Assembly (NCBI RefSeq): GCF_033958435.1 | Contig: NC_134141.1 | Location: 98,869,001 to 98,933,000 of the forward strand | Reading direction: 5' to 3' | Source of the DNA: Carettochelys insculpta | Lineage: Eukaryota > Chordata > Testudines > Carettochelyidae | Length of the DNA: 64,000 nt | Part shown: piece by piece, positions 58,605 to 64,000 of the stretch | How the letters are laid out: each line of letters opens with the position of its first letter | How positions within the stretch are numbered: position 1 is the first letter of the stretch | Program-made: the position numbers and the translations under genes | Notes under the pieces: generated by a model | The model's database searches: none | Told to the model about the DNA's origin: nothing | Seen by the model: the letters and a program-made list of their open reading frames with translations, nothing else

Positions 58605-59438
58605 GTATCCAAATGACTGCACAACTGGAGATGTCCTCAAAGTCTCATGACACAAATTCTTATGTAACCCATTCTGTAATGGGCAAGTGTAAAATGTGCC
58701 TTTTACTCTTATACAACAGCAAGCTCTATGTGTGAGGTATGGGTTTTTCAGGCTCCTCAGTTTCTAAACTGGAATGATCTTTGTCTGGGAGTGACCACTT
58801 TGTTTCAGATGCTCCCATGCACACACAAGTTCAGCTCCATAATGGTGCCAATAAACAACCACATCCTAGGGGGGTCAACACTAGACATAACAAAGGGATC
58901 AGGTTCCCCAAACAGACCCCATCTACTACCCAGGCATGCTCCTGCACTAGCAATTCCCTGTCAGCCCCATCTTTCATCTTATCTTCAAGCTCCACGGATA
59001 ACCTCAAATGTCATGTCTGACTGTAGGCCACAGTTAGACATTCACTTCTGGCAAGAAGTACTCCACCTCTTGGCTAGTGACCTGCGCCTCTCCACAACAT
59101 GTCACCCCTGAACAGATGGACAGTTGGAATGAGTGAATCACATTTTGAAATACTATCTGCATTTTATTAATTTTGCCCTTCACAGAATTAGTTTGCAACA
59201 GCCAATGTGCTACTAGGGATGCAGCAGCTAGTATTGAGACTAGCTCTATGTTTAAAAGCAAGAATAGTCAGCTTGCCATACATCCCAGTGTGTACTCAAC
59301 CTTACCAGCCCATATCTTTTACGCTCAGACCTAGTAAGAGTCAAACCCTAAATTAGAATGTGTGAGAAGCATCTGGATCAGAAGGAAAAATAAGGTTCTT
59401 GTATCATCCTTCTCAACCTACAAATCTCCTCTAAACAA
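58605..59438. other. Unannotated intergenic DNA
   Basis: A 127-codon open frame (58728-59111) has no recognisable motif; nothing else seen. Confidence 0.4.
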
Positions 59439-59441
59439 ATA

Positions 59442-59880
59442 GGCTGCCTCTACAACTACCCCTCACTTTCAGAAGGGGTATGTAAATGTAGTGGTTCAAA
59501 AGTGATAATTAGTTGATTATATGAATATTCAGCACCTCACTTGCACAATGGCAGCCACTCGCTGCATCAAACGTGCTGCTTTTGAAATGTGAAATAGCCA
59601 CATAGGTGGGGTTCCTTCAAAAGGAAGCCATGTTTTTTGAAAGCACCCTTCTTCTCGATTTGTTTTGGGAAGAAGAGTGCTTTCAAAAACGGGGCTTCCT
59701 TTCGAACAAACCCTGTCAATATGGCTATTTTACATTTCAAAAGCAGCACTTTTGATGTGGCGAGTGGCTGCCATTATGCAAATGAGACATTGAATATTCA
59801 TAGCAGTGTCTCATTAGCATTTTTGAACCACTACATTTATCATTCCCCTTCCAAAAGGGAGGAATAGTAGAGATACGGCC
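59442..59880. mobile_element. Palindromic foldback MITE with ATA target duplication
   Basis: The ends GGCTGCCTCTACAAC and (reverse complement) GGCCGTATCTCTACTA are flanked by ATA (59439-59441 and 59881-59883). The whole 439-bp element is an imperfect palindrome: AATGGCAGCCACTCGCTGCA on the left pairs with TGGCGAGTGGCTGCCATTAT on the right, and AAGCACCCTTCTTC with GAAGAAGAGTGCTTTC at the centre. No coding sequence. Confidence 0.85.
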
Positions 59881-59883
59881 ATA

Positions 59884-61199
59884 ATGTCCAAGGATTGTGA
59901 TTTGACATTTTCAGATTTGTCAATTAGAGCTCAGCGAAACCAGTAAGCTGCCCCAGTTCCTGCAATTAGCTGCTAGTTATACAAAAATGTCCACCCCATC
60001 TTGTCAGTTTATGGAATACCATGGATCTCATGGAAAGCAAGAACTCATTTTTCAGTTGAGCAAAATGTTAATGCTAAATAAGTATCTTTTCTTTACTAAA
60101 AATGGCAAAAATAATGTTCACAATTTATTAGCGCAGTGAGAGAAAAAAGCCCATTCATACTTTAACGTGAAGGGGGTAAAATAGTGATAAAGTGACTAAA
60201 ACTTAAAGCAATTTGATTCTTGATTGGGTACAAAATCCAAAGCAGGGCTTTTACTACCCAAACACTTTTTATTTTGAAAATGTTTATAGAAGAATCATTG
60301 AACTTAGGAGCCAAGAATACTGTGGTGCAAAGTAGCCCAGTTCCCGTGGAGCTTACATAAACATTTTACAGGTTTGAAAAAGTGAGGGCTCTGCTTGAAT
60401 TCTAGTCTGTTTTTGATAATAAGATATAGTGCTAAACATGTTTAAAATCTAATAAGGCAAAAGAAAAGAAAACATGGCCAAACTTCCCTGCCAAACTAAT
60501 GGCTTCCTTTTTAGTTTCCTAAATCTCACTTTTGTTTTCTATGTTTAAAGATCCCTATAGTGTAAGTGGGCTGTAAAAATCAAATATAAAGTCTCCTCAG
60601 AAACCTGAACTGAGAGAACCCTGCTAGCCCCTATAAAAGGATCCCAAGTTCCAGTCCATTTTCATAATTGCCAGAATTTTAACTACCTTTTCTTGTGGTG
60701 AATCTGGACCTGAAACAACTCCTGCTTCCAACACAGTCACAGGTGGGGGCACTAAATTTAAGAACCATTATGCCTCAAGAGAAGAATATTTCATTACTAG
60801 TTAGTCATGTAAGTTTCAGTCATGGGGTTGTTTGTTTTTACTTTTTAGTTGGCTTCCACGACAAGCTGAGCTTCCCTCCAAACAGGTACAAGTCTGCCAT
60901 AGAGCCAGCAGGCTGCACTTTCTGGAATTTACCTAAAAAAGACTAAAATTCTGTCTTAATACAGGGGCTCTCAAATTGTCGGCCATCGTCCTTGGAGTAG
61001 TTGATAGTTATCTGCAGAGAACAAGTCTGATGATTCACCTCATTTCCAGCTGCACCAGTAAGTACCCATTTTTGCATTAAACAGAGGAAAAAACTCATAA
61101 ATATGTTATTGCCATGCTTTTCCAAGTTTGTAGTGGTTGTCATGAGGAGCGTGACATTTTTCACAGTGATAGTTGCCAAAAATGCAGTTTTGACCTACC
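59884..61199. other. Unannotated AT-rich intergenic DNA
   Basis: Nothing recognisable. Confidence 0.45.
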
Positions 61200-61850
61200 C
61201 AATTAATTGAATAGTTTTTGTCAAAATATTTTTTCAGGGCTTAAGTGCCATCACAAAATGGCCAGTGCAAGAAGTGGTGGTGCTCACATTATTACTTTGT
61301 AACTCTCACCTAGGATATGGCTGGTGCACAGGTGGCCATCCCTAATAGTCAGGCACCTGAAATCAGAGCTGGGACCAGAGTAAGGTGCCAAGCAAAGGTC
61401 AAAGATTGAGTCATCTAACAAGCCAAAAGTCAGATCCAGAGCCAGAATCAGAAGTCCAGCCAGGTATTGAAGCCAAAGTCAATGCCAAGAGTAGGACAAA
61501 CCAGCATGGATTTGAAGTTCTTCAGGCAAGCAGGGATTCAGAATGGACATGGGTTTGGGATAAGGAGAACAGGGACAGGAGAAAATGTTGGAGTCAAGCA
61601 AATAGGAGGGTCCATAATAACAGCCAGCCAGGGATTCACCTAACTCCATTCAGACAACTTTCTATACCTCTTTCTGGTTCAAGAAGTAAGTCATAACTAA
61701 CTGGTGAGGTTGGATGTATTCTCCAATCACAATCTTCATAGATGGGGCCTGCGCAAACCAGTTTCACTGTGGGGTCCTCCTGTGTGGCAGCCCAGGTCTA
61801 AGTACTACCTGAGGGCCCAGGTTTCTGACTCATAATCATGGCAGATTTAG
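61200..61850. repeat. Possible unclassified interspersed repeat
   Basis: A run of similar words (AGTCAGATCCAGAGCCAGAA, ATCAGAAGTCCAGCCAGGTA, GAAGCCAAAGTCAATGCCAA) gives a purine-rich, quasi-repetitive texture like a known turtle repeat type. I cannot define its ends. Confidence 0.35.
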
Positions 61851-62984
61851 AGTTAGTGGGGTCCTGTGCACAGCTTCATTTTTGGGCCCTCCCCTTGGAA
61901 CCCAGCCAGAAAAATAACTTTTCTCTTTATCATCCTGTTCCAGCTTCTCATTCTTTTTTTCTTCTTCATCATCCTCTTATATTAGAAGTAATAGGAAGTA
62001 AATTAAAATAAAGTGAAGTTCCTTGACTGGGACAGGAAAGTGGGTGTGGGGAGCAGAGAGGGTGCAGGCGCTGGGATGAAGTTTGGATGTGGGATGCAGG
62101 AGGGGTTAGGATGGTGGCACAGAGTGGCACAGCTCCCAAAGTGACCAGCACACCCCACTGGCTGCAGTTCCAAAGTGGGAAGGAGAGGGAAAGGGTCTCT
62201 GTGTGCTGTTACCCATATGCGCCACCCCTACCGCACCCATTGGCCACAGTTCCCAGCCAATGGGAGCTGCAGAGTCAGTGTTAAGGATGGGGGCCACAGG
62301 GGCATACCATCTGATTCTGGGCAGGTCCACCACTAGGGAGGCATGGGGGCTGGAACAACCCCTCCACCTCAGGTGCCTCTCATGCTTCACCTCTTCCCTC
62401 CCCTGCTCTGCCCCCACCCTGTCCCCACTCCACCAGCAGCCTGATCTGTTCTGCCGCCCATCTCCCAGCCCGCTGTGCTCCACTTCACTGCAGCAGCAAG
62501 CAGAGCGTGGCCAGGTCTCTCCACCTGCCACTGTCACAGTGAAGCAGTGCAGAGCGGGCTGAGAAATGGGCAGGGGAACAACGCAGGCTGCTGTGCATCA
62601 CTCCACTTCCCATGTCTCGCGAATCAGTGGATGCAAGGTGGGTACCCCTGCTCCACCCCACCTCAGGCCCCCAGGTAATCCACCAAGCTGCCCTGCACCC
62701 TGCAGGTGCCATCCATAGGACTGTTGAGGCCCCCCAAAAGCACAGGGCAAGGGGCAAATGCCCCAAACCCTCCTATGGACAGGACAGAGGGAGAGAGACA
62801 GAGCAGGCAGAAAGCTGGCTTAGGCCTGCTGTGCTGCTACTGGCACATCTCTTAAGGCCCTTGGTGGGAGGAGGGCACTGGGTCTCTGTATACCTGAGAC
62901 TCAATCCTTGCTCTAACATCTATTTAATTACTTGTAGACAATGGAACAGTTTCAAGAGAAGTGACTGAGAGAGTTCCTATACCA
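61851..62984. repeat. GC-rich unclassified repeat-like region
   Basis: CCCATTGGCCACAGTTCCC followed by GCCAATGGGAGCTGC (62237-62270) is an inverted CCAAT-type pair seen in reptile interspersed repeats. The rest (62340-62780) is C-rich and low complexity. Overlapping frames on both strands (up to 143 codons) look compositional. Confidence 0.35.
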
Positions 62985-63115
62985 CAATATCCCATGACCC
63001 AGTGGCTAGGTCATTATCCTGAAATGTGGAAAAGCCAAGTTCAAATTGCATCTCTGCATCTAGCAGCAGGGAGAGCTGAACCTGGGAGTCCTATGATCAG
63101 TAGAACTGGAGTCAA
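62985..63115 (+). repeat. tRNA-derived SINE fragment
   Basis: CCAGTGGCTAGGTCATTATC with an A-box-like TGGCTAGGTCA is followed by CAAGTTCAAATTGCA, which has B-box character. The tail AGCTGAACCTGGGAGTCCTA is also typical of these SINEs. Confidence 0.45.
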
Positions 63116-63352
63116 AGGGCCTAAGTTACATGAAAGGACTGTTACTGAGGGAATATACGAAAAAAGTTAATAGGAAGAGCTGAGCTGGAAGCAACACACA
63201 GCAGTTTATGAGCTTTACTAAGTTCCATTTGTTATGCTTACCCTGCAATCAGCTTCAGTCTTTGTTAACAAAACACCAAGTCTGTTACATCCCAGATTAG
63301 TGCCTTACCTGATGTGTTAAAGCTGTAAGGTGGACGGCTCTTCCTCTGACTA

Positions 63353-64000
63353 CAGAGAGTCCCTGACTTATGAATGGGTTACGTTCCGAACACCCAGTCA
63401 TAACTCAATTTGGCTCTAAGTCAGAAATACCCTTATACTGTAATCCCTTGAATTTTGCTTAAGTCGGGGAGGGCTTGGGTTGGGGGAAGGGTCCGGTGGG
63501 GGGGTTAAGCCGGGGGTGTCTTAGGGTAGCAGGGGTGGGGGTGGTTGCATGGAGAGGGTCTGGAGCCCCACCAGGGTCTGGGAGCCAGAGCCCCAGGCAC
63601 AGGTTGAAGTCAGAGCCCCATGCATGGGGAAGTGAGCTGGGGCCATGGAGGGGGTTGAGCCAGGCAGGGGAGGAGCTGAACAGGGATGCACCGGGGCGAG
63701 GTGCTTGAGTGGGGGACAGATTGGAGCCCCACATGTGCTCAGCCAGCTCACGGGGTGGGGGGTGATCTGTGGCTACACGGGGGCTGGGGGGTTTGGGGCT
63801 GGGTCCGCAGGAGTTGGTGCTGTGTGGAGGGGGGTCAAGGTCCAGGTGTGCGGGGTTGGGGCATGGGGCTTGGAGTCGGGTCCATGGTGTTGGAGAGAAG
63901 CCCCAGGTGTGTGGCTGGAGCTCCCCACTGCGGGAGGTAAACTGGGGCGCACAAGGGGGGTGAGCTGGAGGTTGGTTGTAAGTAAGAATGGTCGTAAGTT
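63353..64000. mobile_element. Tigger/pogo-like element, left part only, with G-rich interior
   Basis: It starts CAGAGAGTCCCTGACTTATG directly after TA (63351-63352), and CGAACACCCAGTCATAACTC lies just inside. The window ends in TAAGTAAGAATGGTCGTAAG, which echoes the left end in reverse, so the right terminus probably lies just beyond. The interior (63460-63960) is a G-rich degenerate minisatellite (GGGGTTAAGCCGGGGGTG, GTCTGGAGCCCCACCAGGGT). Confidence 0.5.

Noticed and set aside
62106..62968. Overlapping frames of 93-143 codons
   Set aside because: They lie in C-rich repeat-like DNA with no recognisable motif on either strand.
1..64000. Host protein-coding gene, tRNA or rRNA gene, CRISPR array, bacterial operon
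   Set aside because: No exon with a recognisable family motif outside transposons was found. SINE heads have Pol III box-like words but no intact tRNA fold. Regular repeat-spacer arrays are absent, and the composition and repeats are vertebrate.

Overview
This is a eukaryotic, vertebrate intergenic window. AT-rich single-copy-like DNA is densely sown with transposable elements. I recognise no host protein-coding exon, rRNA, tRNA gene or CRISPR array. The repeat mix points to a turtle: Penelope-like elements (PLEs) with a GIY-YIG endonuclease, MIR/CORE-like tRNA SINEs, and many short elements whose ends read GGCTACGTCTACACT. The species assignment is inference; another non-avian sauropsid cannot be excluded from sequence alone.

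Layout. 1-1.5 kb: a PLE copy in two inverted, head-to-head halves. 2.6-7.9 kb: a SINE, a GC-rich hAT-like repeat, a probable solo LTR and a miniature inverted-repeat transposable element (MITE). 11.7-12.4 kb: a deletion derivative of a Harbinger transposon. 14.9-15.7 kb: an old amniote repeat. 17.6-25.9 kb: a cluster of PLE insertions, most folded back on themselves, plus a short hAT. 26-36.6 kb: a G-rich degenerate minisatellite, a Tigger-like MITE and old SINEs in otherwise featureless DNA. 36.7-39.2 kb: Harbinger copy B, interrupted by half a MITE. 39.6-40.3 kb: another foldback PLE. 43-44.6 kb: two MITEs. 45.7-49.7 kb: Harbinger copy C (TSD TAA). 50.9-53.6 kb: two hAT elements and a partial MITE. 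53.9-57.8 kb: Harbinger copy A (TSD ACA), the youngest-looking. 58-64 kb: a hAT, a palindromic MITE and GC-rich repeats.

The autonomous-type elements are of two kinds. Harbinger elements carry two convergent genes, a DDE transposase on + and a Myb/SANT-like DNA-binding partner on -. In known Harbingers the two proteins act together in transposition. Copy A has one frameshift and one nonsense codon in its transposase, whose three catalytic acidic residues survive; its Myb gene is also broken. Copies B and C are older and lack key residues. The PLEs should move by target-primed reverse transcription using a reverse transcriptase and a GIY-YIG nuclease; only C-terminal pieces remain here.

The most striking structure is an insertion pattern shared by five PLE loci of at least three subfamilies. 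Each is flanked by an 11-14 bp target duplication and has its 3' UTR at both ends in inverted orientation. One arm carries an extra terminal piece, about 30 to 42 nt, that the other arm lacks.
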